Assembly (NCBI GenBank): GCA_029060725.1
Contig: JAIDTL010000137.1
Coordinates: forward strand, 1-32,175
From: Muribaculaceae bacterium
GTDB taxonomy: Bacteria; Bacteroidota; Bacteroidia; Bacteroidales; Muribaculaceae
DNA: 32,175 nucleotides
Direction: 5' to 3'
The notes beneath the pieces are model-generated. The model was not told the DNA's origin. It saw only the letters and a program-made list of their open reading frames with translations, and ran no database searches. This document shows positions 1 to 7,411 of the stretch, in pieces (positions within the stretch are counted from its first letter, which is position 1; every line of letters begins with the position of its first letter). The position numbers and the translations under genes are program-made.

Positions 1-2060
1 CGGTCCATCCACATTGTATAATAGCCATTCAATTGAGCTGTGAACTTTGGAGAATGGAATTCGTAGCCTACTTCGACTGCACCCACTTTCTCATTGCGAG
101 AATTTGGATTGATGGCATTTGAGTTGGCTGGAGATACGAACACACCATACTGCAGATATGGGGCACGAGTGATGTAGCCACCATTTACGTACACGTTATT
201 GTAGCGGTTGATGTTGTAGTTGGCTCCTCCTTTGATGTTGCCGGCGAAGAAGTTCTTTGTGGGCGACTTGCTGTCTTCAGGATTGCAATACATGTGCTCA
301 AAGCGGGTATACGTATTCATATTTCCTGCTGCTGCAAGCACGAGGTTGAGGTTGTTGTCGAGAAGATTATATTCCAACTGTGCATATAAGCCTTCTTGCC
401 AAATACGGCTGTCCCAGTCTCTGTATACTACGTCGCCAACACCTAATTTCTGGTTGCGGTATGCAGTCTTTTCTGCTTCGGTAGCAAAAGTGCGGGTGTT
501 GTTGGATGCTGAGCGGTAGTAGTCGATGAAATATTCACCATTGTAGAGGTCTGCAATCTCATTGGTGTGCATACCATAATAGTAGCGAATATCGATACCT
601 GCTGTGAGAGCTAATTGGTCAGTAAGTTCGTTCTTATAGTTGGAGATGCCGCCAAACCATTTGTGGCTGTTGATAGAATTAGACATAACCATAAGAGAAC
701 CTGTAGTGCTCGCTTGGTTCATAAGCTGGATCTGATCGTAAGCGAACATACCGTTGCCATGACGCAAGCTGTATGTCACGCCATTATTCTCGATAGTTTT
801 CCAGTTTAGGTTTCCGTTTGATGAGCCATACCAGTAGCTATAGTAAGTTGAGGTAGAAGTGCCGATCTGGGCACCCTGACCGCTTGAACCATAACCGCTG
901 CCGAGCGAAGCGTATAGTACGGTTGAAAGAGAAGATTTATGATTGATCTGCCAAATGTGTTTGAGCATTGCTACAGGCTTGTTGTAGACGTTGTATTGTG
1001 ATGCCTTATGTTCGCCATTTAGACCCAGACCGTATGTCGGGTTATAGCGGTAAGCCTGTCCTTTTGGCATATAGTTGGCTACGTCTTGCCATCCTTGGAT
1101 TGTCAGACCATCTGATGAATTACGCTTATAGTGAGTCTGAGGCGCTCCTGTGACAGTGAGTGACAACTGATGGTTGTCGTTAAGACGTTTTGAGACGTTG
1201 AGGAAGTAGTTGTATGCTTCGTATGATGTGCCCTGCACGTATCCGTCGCCGGTCTTGCGTGCTCCTAAGAAAGTGATAGCCCAACCATTGTCCATGAGAC
1301 CTGTTGAGAAAGAGATACCGTAGTTCATGGCATTGTCATTGCCGAGGCCATACCATGCAGTACCGCCTTTCTTAGCGTCGAGACCTTTAGTGATCATGTT
1401 GATCGTACCGCCGATTGAAGGTGTGGAGATCATTGTAGCGCCAAGACCACGTTGCACCTGCATTGTCGACATGATATCGCCGAGACCACTCCAGTTTGAC
1501 CAATAGATACCACCCCATTCCATATCGTTGACAGGGACACCATTGACCATAGTCGCAGTGTTAGGCGATTTAAAACCACGTATGTTGATCTTAGCATCGC
1601 CGAAACCACCACCGTCTTTGGTTGCCCAAACGCCCGGAGTTGTCTTCAGGATCTCAGGAAGCTCCTGATTTCCTAACTTTGCTTCCAAATCACCGGCTGT
1701 GATAGCTGATACAGCTACCGGTGTCTTACGTGCGATTGCAACAGATTGAGTGATGACTACGTCCTGAAGCATAGTGGCTTCTGTCTCAAGCTCCACACGA
1801 CCTACATTAGGCTGAGCCTTCACCGTCTTGTCTTTAAATCCGACGTAGGAAATTTTGATTTCCTTAGCGTTGTCGGGTACTGATAGCGAGAAGTTACCGT
1901 CGATATCGGCAGCTGTTGCTGTCTGTGTGCCTGGCACTGCGACGGTCGCTCCAATCAGGGGTTCACCCTGTTTGTCAAAAACAGATCCGCGGCAGATGTA
2001 GTTGGCCCATGCTGCTGAGCAAACCACCATGAGGGCGGATAAGAGAAACAGTCTCTTCAT
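1..2060 (-). CDS. TonB-dependent receptor, partial (N-terminal 686 residues)
   Basis: Outer-membrane, TonB-energised importer of an unknown ligand. The reading frame starts at ATG 2060 and stays open to base 1, so the C-terminal barrel and stop lie outside the window. The N-terminus MKRLFLLSALMVVCSAAWA is a signal peptide. It is followed by a carboxypeptidase-regulatory-like beta-sandwich (about residues 22-105, with DKQGEPLIGATV and ISYVGFKD) and a plug domain (about 110-225, with LPEILKTTPGVW, INIRGF, VNGVPVNDMEWG and TPSIGGTINMITKG). Tyr/Asn-rich beta-barrel sequence follows. I do not see a clear SusC/RagA-type signature and no SusD gene is visible, so I call it a general TonB receptor rather than a SusC. 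It starts 56 bp after the YitT stop, so the two may share a transcript. Confidence 0.92.
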   Translation of the reverse strand, partial: MKRLFLLSALMVVCSAAWANYICRGSVFDKQGEPLIGATVAVPGTQTATAADIDGNFSLSVPDNAKEIKISYVGFKDKTVKAQPNVGRVELETEATMLQDVVITQSVAIARKTPVAVSAITAGDLEAKLGNQELPEILKTTPGVWATKDGGGFGDAKINIRGFKSPNTATMVNGVPVNDMEWGGIYWSNWSGLGDIMSTMQVQRGLGATMISTPSIGGTINMITKGLDAKKGGTAWYGLGNDNAMNYGISFSTGLMDNGWAITFLGARKTGDGYVQGTSYEAYNYFLNVSKRLNDNHQLSLTVTGAPQTHYKRNSSDGLTIQGWQDVANYMPKGQAYRYNPTYGLGLNGEHKASQYNVYNKPVAMLKHIWQINHKSSLSTVLYASLGSGYGSSGQGAQIGTSTSTYYSYWYGSSNGNLNWKTIENNGVTYSLRHGNGMFAYDQIQLMNQASTTGSLMVMSNSINSHKWFGGISNYKNELTDQLALTAGIDIRYYYGMHTNEIADLYNGEYFIDYYRSASNNTRTFATEAEKTAYRNQKLGVGDVVYRDWDSRIWQEGLYAQLEYNLLDNNLNLVLAAAGNMNTYTRFEHMYCNPEDSKSPTKNFFAGNIKGGANYNINRYNNVYVNGGYITRAPYLQYGVFVSPANSNAINPNSRNEKVGAVEVGYEFHSPKFTAQLNGYYTMWMD

Positions 2061-2116
2061 AGTTTTTTTTGTTGTTGGTTGATAATTTGATTATGAAAAA
2101 TCTATTTTGGGTTGTC

Positions 2117-3088
2117 TTATTTAGTTTCAGTTGAAAGCTGACGTGTCTGGTTCTTCTTTGATTTTATCTTTACCTTATACATATCAAAGCCTTTGCCAAA
2201 CACTCCATTTACAGCCCCTTGAGTGATGAAGGCATCATCATCTATACCCTTGACAAGACGCATTATGCCCGGTGCCTCTATCTTGCGACACCATACCATG
2301 AGAATTTTTATAGGCTTTTTACTGTACCATCCTTCTCCGTCAAGCACTGTCACTCCACGCTTTGCATCATTGTTGATTGCATCTGCTATTGTCTGCCATT
2401 GGCGGCTGAAGATGATAAACTGCACAGCCTGTCTGTTGCCCACCACAATCATGTCTGCGCAGTAAGATGCTACGAAAGTCACCACGTAGCCATATACTAT
2501 GATTGGTATGCGTGCTTCAAGACGCTCTCCCAAAGTGCCGTCAAATGGGAGAAAGATACTGCTTGATACGATGATCATATCCGTTATTACCATTGCGCGT
2601 CCGATGCTGACATTGCTAAGCTTGTTGACCATTGAAGCAACGATATCAGTTCCCCCGGTGGAGCCATTATGGATAAGGACTGTCCCGACACCGAGTCCGC
2701 AGATGATTGCTCCTAATATAGCGCTTAGCGACATGTCTTCAAGTATCGGATGGCTAAGACTCATAAAGAATGACTCTCCTACCCATATTGCTATTGAAAT
2801 CATTGTAGCTCCAAAAATAGTGCGGATCACAAATGTCTTTCCCACTATTTTATATGCAAATGCCAAGAGTACAAGATTCAATACATATTGGGTAGCGGCA
2901 ACCGGTATTTTGCCATCAGTTGCAAAATATACCAAAGTGCCGACACCGGACAATCCGCCCATCACGATCTTATGAGGAAGAACAAAGGCACAGAAGCCAA
3001 AAGCATACATAAATATGCCCAAGATAATCATAATATAGTCGATTATCAAGCTTTTACGCGAAATGCTAAATCCTAACATTGTTTTCAT
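2117..3088 (-). CDS. YitT family membrane protein (DUF161 + DUF2179)
   Basis: Polytopic inner-membrane protein of 323 residues, the usual size for the YitT family. About five or six hydrophobic segments fill residues 14-220, with the family glycine-rich stretches GGLSGVGTLVYF (44-55) and HNGSTGGTDIV (140-150). A soluble C-terminal domain follows (about 235-305, with GVTVLDGEGWYS and DDDAFITQGAVNGVFGKGF), matching DUF2179. Transport substrate and physiological role are not established for the family in these bacteria. A -7-like box lies only a few bases before ATG 3088; an in-frame ATG at 3079 is an alternative start. A terminator hairpin at 3199-3236 separates it from the protease gene. Confidence 0.9.
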   Translation of the reverse strand: MKTMLGFSISRKSLIIDYIMIILGIFMYAFGFCAFVLPHKIVMGGLSGVGTLVYFATDGKIPVAATQYVLNLVLLAFAYKIVGKTFVIRTIFGATMISIAIWVGESFFMSLSHPILEDMSLSAILGAIICGLGVGTVLIHNGSTGGTDIVASMVNKLSNVSIGRAMVITDMIIVSSSIFLPFDGTLGERLEARIPIIVYGYVVTFVASYCADMIVVGNRQAVQFIIFSRQWQTIADAINNDAKRGVTVLDGEGWYSKKPIKILMVWCRKIEAPGIMRLVKGIDDDAFITQGAVNGVFGKGFDMYKVKIKSKKNQTRQLSTETK

Positions 3089-3092
3089 GATG

Positions 3093-3100
3093 CAAATTTA
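3093..3100 (-). promoter_or_regulatory. Candidate -7 box before the YitT gene
   Basis: On the minus strand the bases read TAAATTTG, a perfect match to the Bacteroidota -7 consensus TAnnTTTG. No TTTG was found at the expected -33 spacing. It ends only four bases before ATG 3088, so a transcript from it would have almost no leader for that start. It may be a chance match in AT-rich DNA. Confidence 0.3.
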
Positions 3101-3198
3101 CAAAAAAAATATTTAAAATTCCTTAATTACGATTTTTTTTTGTTGAAAAGTATACTGTATTCTTTGAATATGGGCTAATCTCATATATTGAGTATGGC

Positions 3199-3236
3199 AA
3201 AAAGAAAGACCTCCATATATGGAAGTCTTTCTTTTT
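3199..3236. terminator. Bidirectional rho-independent terminator
   Basis: A 17-bp stem with one mismatch (arms 3199-3215 and 3220-3236) and a four-base loop, with A-rich left and T-rich right outer arms. It can act on both strands. On the minus strand it ends the membrane protein/M48 transcript before the YitT gene. Confidence 0.8.
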
Positions 3237-3263
3237 AATTATAATACCGTAATTATTTAATTC

Positions 3264-4061
3264 TTATTTTTCTTCTTTTGCAGGGCGTTCGTATCCATCT
3301 TTCTGGCATCGCTTGGTCATTCTTTCGATGCGTTCCTTAGTCTCGGGGTGGGAAGAAAACATTTTCTGTACGGTAGTAGACTTTGTCGAGCCTTCAAGAT
3401 TCTGAAGTTTTTCAAACGACTTCACCATTCCCCAAGGATTTCGGCCGTTAGCTACAAGGAAATCATATCCGCAATCATCGGCTTCTTTCTCTTGCTTCTG
3501 TGAATATTTTGCATTGATCAAAGACTCTCCAAGTGAGCCAAGCTGTGATTCTGTGAGTGCAGCTGCTTTGCCACCTGTGGAGGCTACAGCATCTTTCACG
3601 GCGCCTGTAAGGAGTTCTGTCTTGAACGCGTTCTTTGAGTGGCGTTTCACTACGTGTCCGATTTCATGACCAATAATTCCTATGAGTTCATCATCGTCCA
3701 TAATGTCCATGAGGGCGGCGAAAACACGTACGCTGCCGTCAGGGCATGCAAATGCATTGACATCAATTACATTGTAGACTTTAAAATTCAATGGAATCCC
3801 GTCGGCGTCAGTGATCCCTTCTACGAGTTTGTTGAGTCTTTGGGTATAGGGATCATCTGCCGGAAGCACCGGATTGTGCTTGTCCATCCAGTCTACCGAT
3901 TCTTTTACATAGTCAGCCATCTGCTGGTCGGTCAACGTGAAAGCTTGCACAGCTTTTGTTGCGCTTCCTACTGCTTTCTTTAGGTTGAATTGTGCATTTG
4001 CCGGATTTGCGCCGACCAAAAAGGCAATGGTCAGGAGCGAGTTAATTAATAATTTTTTCAT
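3264..4061 (-). CDS. M48 family zinc metalloprotease, exported
   Basis: Predicted periplasmic peptidase of the M48 (HtpX/LoiP/BepA-like) group, probably acting on envelope proteins. The 265-residue product starts with signal peptide MKKLLINSLLTIAFLVGANPANA and has no lipobox cysteine. The zinc motif HEIGH is at residues 132-136, within GIIGHEIGHVVKRHS. The third zinc ligand is probably Glu191 in QEKEADDCGYDF, and the M48 motif SSHPETKERI is at 236-245. It is compact and lacks the TPR extension of BepA. It starts 10 bp after the upstream membrane-protein gene, so the two form an operon. Substrate is unknown. Confidence 0.9.
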   Translation of the reverse strand: MKKLLINSLLTIAFLVGANPANAQFNLKKAVGSATKAVQAFTLTDQQMADYVKESVDWMDKHNPVLPADDPYTQRLNKLVEGITDADGIPLNFKVYNVIDVNAFACPDGSVRVFAALMDIMDDDELIGIIGHEIGHVVKRHSKNAFKTELLTGAVKDAVASTGGKAAALTESQLGSLGESLINAKYSQKQEKEADDCGYDFLVANGRNPWGMVKSFEKLQNLEGSTKSTTVQKMFSSHPETKERIERMTKRCQKDGYERPAKEEK

Positions 4062-4071
4062 TCTTTATTAT

Positions 4072-4650
4072 TTAATTAGGTTTATTATTGGATTCTTTCT
4101 GGATTCTTGGTATAGGTTTTATTACAGGAATTTTAAAAAGACCATCTTCTACGATCATTTTTACTGATCCTCCACGTTTGATTTTATTGTATTCTCGTAG
4201 TGGCTTTTCCAATTTTTTAGTTTTCCCGTCATTCATCTCTATTTCTATTATGTAGACTCTGTATTTAGTTTCGCGATATCCACTTCTTCCCACTTTGTAT
4301 GTTCGTTTTCGTTCCTGACTATATTTTTTTACGACTGGAGCATCATACTCGTAGCCTGTAGAGTGGTCGGAAAGAAAGAAATTGGATGAATAGAATGCTA
4401 CAAGCAAAATAGAAAAAGAAAAAGTATATGCAACCGGATATTCCAAATAAACTAATATGCTTTGAGTCAGTCGCCTGAAATATTTTGCTATCCAAACTGT
4501 AGCTGGCAAAGCCAGTATTGCGCAAACAGCCACAGGCTTCCACCAGTCTATAATGGTGAAAGACTGAAGAGCAATTGAGAAACCAAGTGCCGCTATCACA
4601 GTAAGACTCAAGATGAATATAAAAATTATTTCAGTAATCCTACGTTTCAA
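4072..4650 (-). CDS. Unknown membrane protein, operon partner of M48 protease
   Basis: 192 residues, not recognised. Three hydrophobic segments are visible (about residues 7-29, 37-57 and 71-93), followed by a basic soluble tail of about 100 residues, rich in Lys/Arg and Tyr, ending in KPIPRIQKESNNKPN. The start is TTG at 4650: an in-frame TGA lies three codons upstream, no ATG precedes the first membrane segment, and the purine-rich GAAAAGA sits just before it. A consensus promoter lies 25 bp upstream, which supports this start. It is the first gene of a two-gene unit with the M48 protease. A role in anchoring or regulating the protease is only inference from proximity. Confidence 0.75.
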   Translation of the reverse strand: MKRRITEIIFIFILSLTVIAALGFSIALQSFTIIDWWKPVAVCAILALPATVWIAKYFRRLTQSILVYLEYPVAYTFSFSILLVAFYSSNFFLSDHSTGYEYDAPVVKKYSQERKRTYKVGRSGYRETKYRVYIIEIEMNDGKTKKLEKPLREYNKIKRGGSVKMIVEDGLFKIPVIKPIPRIQKESNNKPN

Positions 4651-4674
4651 ATCTTTTCAGTATTATTTTTATTA

Positions 4675-4705
4675 CAAAATTACAAAAATCAATCGGATTC
4701 ACAAA
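4675..4705 (-). promoter_or_regulatory. Bacteroidota-type promoter for the membrane protein/M48 operon
   Basis: Reading the minus strand, TTTG (4705-4702, in a longer T run) is followed after 19 bases by TAATTTTG (4682-4675). This matches the -33 TTTG and -7 TAnnTTTG consensus of the Bacteroidota primary sigma factor. The box ends 24 bp before the TTG start at 4650. Confidence 0.6.
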
Positions 4706-4723
4706 AAAAATTAAAATAAATAT

Positions 4724-4760
4724 CAACCCGAGTGCAGCATATAAAGCTGTACTCGGGTTG
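4724..4760 (-). terminator. Rho-independent terminator after the secreted protein gene
   Basis: A 15-bp stem (arms 4724-4738 and 4746-4760, one G-U pair) with a seven-base loop. On the minus strand it is followed by a long T-rich tract (about 4723-4703). It lies 22 bp past the stop of the 4783-6519 gene. Confidence 0.85.
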
Positions 4761-4782
4761 TGCGTTCGATGTTTAGTCAAGA

Positions 4783-6519
4783 TTAATTTTTGATTAGTTT
4801 TTCAACGCTGACGTTTCCGTCTGAAGAAGTGGTGCGTTTCAAAATCAAGCTACCCTTAGCCGGGTTGGCAATCTTTCTTCCGCTTATGTCAAAGTATTCT
4901 GTCTTTGACGCTTTGGAGTCTGTCGTGAGCGCTACTGATACGGGCTCGCCGGTGTTCGTTACAGTGACTATCTCACTTTCTGCACGAATATCACCATCTA
5001 TATATACAGCTCTTACTCCTACTGTCTCGATATCGAAACGTTTGAAAGTTACCCCATGGTAGTTGCCGGAACTGAAAATATCATCACCTGCTTCGAAGAA
5101 AACCGGTATGTCTGTGATTTTATCCACTCCTGCCTCAAGAAGTGCCGGATATTCTTCAGAAGTGAATGTGTATAACTCTCCATTGATGAAGATATTATAG
5201 TAAATATTATTGTCGATCAATATCTGTCCGTCTTTGTTGTCGCCATATATATTGAACTCCAAAGCATAGCTATATTCCGGATCCATGAAGTTGATTTCAT
5301 AGATGTCAAGGATTTCCGGATTTATTGGTGCATAATCGGTGATTTCCCCTTGTGAGTATATGCGATCAATTGCATAATATTCACATGGATAAGTCTGAAC
5401 GTTGCCGAAATTAAATATTACGTATGCATAATCACAACCTTCATTGATGACCGGCGTAAATACGTTTTTAATCGGATCATAATTTAACACCAGCGGATCA
5501 TCGACAATATCAAATGAATACATGTCTTGTCCCCAGAATTCATCGTAATAAGATACGCCTACTCCTGCCATCATAAAGATATAATGATTGTAATATTTCC
5601 CTAAGAATTGGTCAGAAGGTATAGTAAGCGTATTCTTTTCTTTGTCGAATGTTCCGTATATTACTGCATCAGGCATTCCACTTGCCATTCCTATAATATA
5701 GGTTGTTCCATCTTTTTCTCCAATGCCGATCGGTCGAAGCACTGTATGGTCCCACCCTGTAAATTCATCTGCGAGTATATAAGAATAGTCATATTCAATT
5801 CCTTCCGGAATCTCTGCAGTGACAGCTTCAAAAGGAAGTAGATTAAGAGCCATTTCTCCATATCCTTGCCAAGCTCCATTGTAAGTGGCTCCAAGCATGT
5901 AGTCGTCATCCATCCAGTATTTTCCATCTTCCATTTTTGTGAAGATGATGCTTCTTGTGTCCTGGGCAGGAATAAAGGTGGTATAATAATCGTCCGGATC
6001 GTCAGGCGATTCTATATCTGCCAGTTCAAGCACATCTGCATAGATGTCGAAGCTTTCGTCATCAAAAACTGATTTTAAGAGAGGCTGTGGAAAATCAAAC
6101 TTCAGTCCTTCTTCGACAACTGTTCCCTTGATGTAGGTGTCAGTCTCAAGCATGCTGATTGGATTTTTGATATAGACTTCTCCATTATCTGTCCAGATTC
6201 CTTCGTATGCTATGCCAAAAGCCTCATCCATACACACTTCTCCATAATCAATATAGAATGACTGAGAATCACCTAACATTGTTACGACTTTCCCTGCCGG
6301 AGCTTCTGTAATTGGTTTGAAATCATTGTCTTCCGCACGTGTGATTCCGCCTTTATTAATCACTGAAGGCACCTTCAATGCTCCAAATTTTTGAGTGGTT
6401 GTTCCTGCTTTCCCGGGTATGACAGCTCCATTGCTATTTTTCGACACTTTAATGGTTGCAAATGCCGACATCGTCAGAGTGGTGGCTGCAAGTGTGAGTA
6501 ATAATCTCCTCATAAGCAT
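4783..6519 (-). CDS. Unrecognised secreted protein with a T9SS-like C-terminal tail
   Basis: About 578 residues, not assigned to a known enzyme. The frame extends to a TTG at 6585, but that codon lies in a likely -7 promoter box, so I place the start at ATG 6519; ATG 6513 is also possible. The protein then opens with signal peptide MLMRRLLLTLAATTLTMSAFA. The mature part is very acidic and Tyr/Asp-rich, with many short beta-type stretches and no visible catalytic motif. The last 45 residues (EYFDISGRKIANPAKGSL then a Lys-rich end) resemble the C-terminal sorting tails of type IX secretion cargo in Prevotella and Muribaculaceae. Surface exposure is therefore likely. It is a single-gene unit with its own promoter and terminator. 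Confidence 0.8.
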   Translation of the reverse strand: MLMRRLLLTLAATTLTMSAFATIKVSKNSNGAVIPGKAGTTTQKFGALKVPSVINKGGITRAEDNDFKPITEAPAGKVVTMLGDSQSFYIDYGEVCMDEAFGIAYEGIWTDNGEVYIKNPISMLETDTYIKGTVVEEGLKFDFPQPLLKSVFDDESFDIYADVLELADIESPDDPDDYYTTFIPAQDTRSIIFTKMEDGKYWMDDDYMLGATYNGAWQGYGEMALNLLPFEAVTAEIPEGIEYDYSYILADEFTGWDHTVLRPIGIGEKDGTTYIIGMASGMPDAVIYGTFDKEKNTLTIPSDQFLGKYYNHYIFMMAGVGVSYYDEFWGQDMYSFDIVDDPLVLNYDPIKNVFTPVINEGCDYAYVIFNFGNVQTYPCEYYAIDRIYSQGEITDYAPINPEILDIYEINFMDPEYSYALEFNIYGDNKDGQILIDNNIYYNIFINGELYTFTSEEYPALLEAGVDKITDIPVFFEAGDDIFSSGNYHGVTFKRFDIETVGVRAVYIDGDIRAESEIVTVTNTGEPVSVALTTDSKASKTEYFDISGRKIANPAKGSLILKRTTSSDGNVSVEKLIKN

Positions 6520-6582
6520 TATTGTAGGTTTATGGTGTTGATAATTGCGTAGATTTTTTTCTACAGATATCGATCTCAACTG

Positions 6583-6590
6583 CAAATATA
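6583..6590 (-). promoter_or_regulatory. Candidate -7 box for the secreted protein gene
   Basis: The minus strand reads TATATTTG followed by C, a perfect TAnnTTTG. No good -33 TTTG was found at 19-21 bases upstream (nearest is ATTG at 13 bases). It predicts a leader of about 55 bases before ATG 6519 and argues against translation from TTG 6585. Confidence 0.45.
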
Positions 6591-6651
6591 GACCTATTTT
6601 CTACAATAATTCTTAATCTGGTTTAAGAAATTTATTAAATATGAAAAATTC

Positions 6652-7284
6652 TTACTTTTTTGAGGCTGATTTCCCGGTGAGAAGTCTTCTTTTAAGCATA
6701 CTGAAGTATTCCGATGTGATTCCAAGATAAGAAGCAATGATTTTTTGTGGCACTTTTTCAAGAATGATTGGTCTAAATTTTAGCAAGGCTTCAAATCTTT
6801 CTCGGGCAGTGCCATTATTGATCGTACTTTCCTTGAATTCATGGCTGTAAAGTTCTCCGTATGCATTATGGAGCATAAAAATTGCAAAACTATTGTCATT
6901 CTTGACCGTTTCCCAGAAGTCTTTTTCCGGTATTCTAAGGATTATAGAGGGGCAGCATGTCTCCACTTGATAATAAGACGGACCATGCATCACAAACGAA
7001 TGTTTTGACTCAAATATTGTGCCTGGAAGTCCGAATCCGAATGTACGTTCCTTTTCTCCATCGAAATCCCACACACGTATGATTCCATCTTTTAGAATAT
7101 AGACGTCAGGACATGTCTTTCCCATTTCAATGACTACATATTTGGAATCGACATGAAGCCATTCGGCACTGCTCAATAAGTTGTCGAGCCCCGGACCCGA
7201 TGGTAGGAATCCAACCTCCTCTTTAAGAAGAGATTTTATTTCCTCCAAATCTTTTTTCCCTATGCCATTCTTATCAGTAGTCAT
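6652..7284 (-). CDS. Crp/Fnr family transcriptional regulator
   Basis: A 210-residue cytoplasmic regulator. Residues 35-125 form a cyclic-nucleotide-binding-type beta-barrel, with YVVIEMGKTCPDVYILKDG then IIRVWDFDG. A long dimer helix follows (about 130-160). The C-terminal helix-turn-helix is at 176-200 (EKVPQKIIASYLGITSEYFSMLKRR). This is the common Bacteroidota variety with a short HTH. The barrel does not show the full cAMP-binding signature, and no Fnr-type cysteine cluster is present, so the ligand is unknown. It lies 127 bp after the PurF-family gene. No consensus promoter was seen in that gap, so read-through from the pyr operon is possible. Confidence 0.88.
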   Translation of the reverse strand: MTTDKNGIGKKDLEEIKSLLKEEVGFLPSGPGLDNLLSSAEWLHVDSKYVVIEMGKTCPDVYILKDGIIRVWDFDGEKERTFGFGLPGTIFESKHSFVMHGPSYYQVETCCPSIILRIPEKDFWETVKNDNSFAIFMLHNAYGELYSHEFKESTINNGTARERFEALLKFRPIILEKVPQKIIASYLGITSEYFSMLKRRLLTGKSASKK

Positions 7285-7371
7285 TATGTTAATGTAAAAT
7301 ATGATAAGTTATTGATAAATTTAAATGTAAAGAATCATAATAATGTTTTCAACTGAAATTCAGCGATAAAT

Positions 7372-7404
7372 AATTGTGCATTATGAATTATGCATTATTC
7401 ATTC
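7372..7404. repeat. Heptamer array, unit (A/C)ATTATG
   Basis: Four 7-bp units (7372-7378, 7379-7385, 7386-7392, 7393-7399) plus a decayed fifth. The array ends 7 bp from the stop codon of the PurF-family gene (7412), on its 3' side. The same unit recurs at 26479-26513 and 28117-28175. Confidence 0.7.
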
Positions 7405-7411
7405 CAAATTG

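Noticed and set aside
1..2060. TonB receptor considered as a SusC of a polysaccharide utilisation locus
   Set aside because: No SusD gene or clear SusC-type signature is visible, and the downstream side is outside the window.
2219..2975. Plus-strand open frames opposite the YitT gene, up to 158 residues
   Set aside because: Antisense shadows of a well-supported gene; composition is that of a reverse-read membrane protein.
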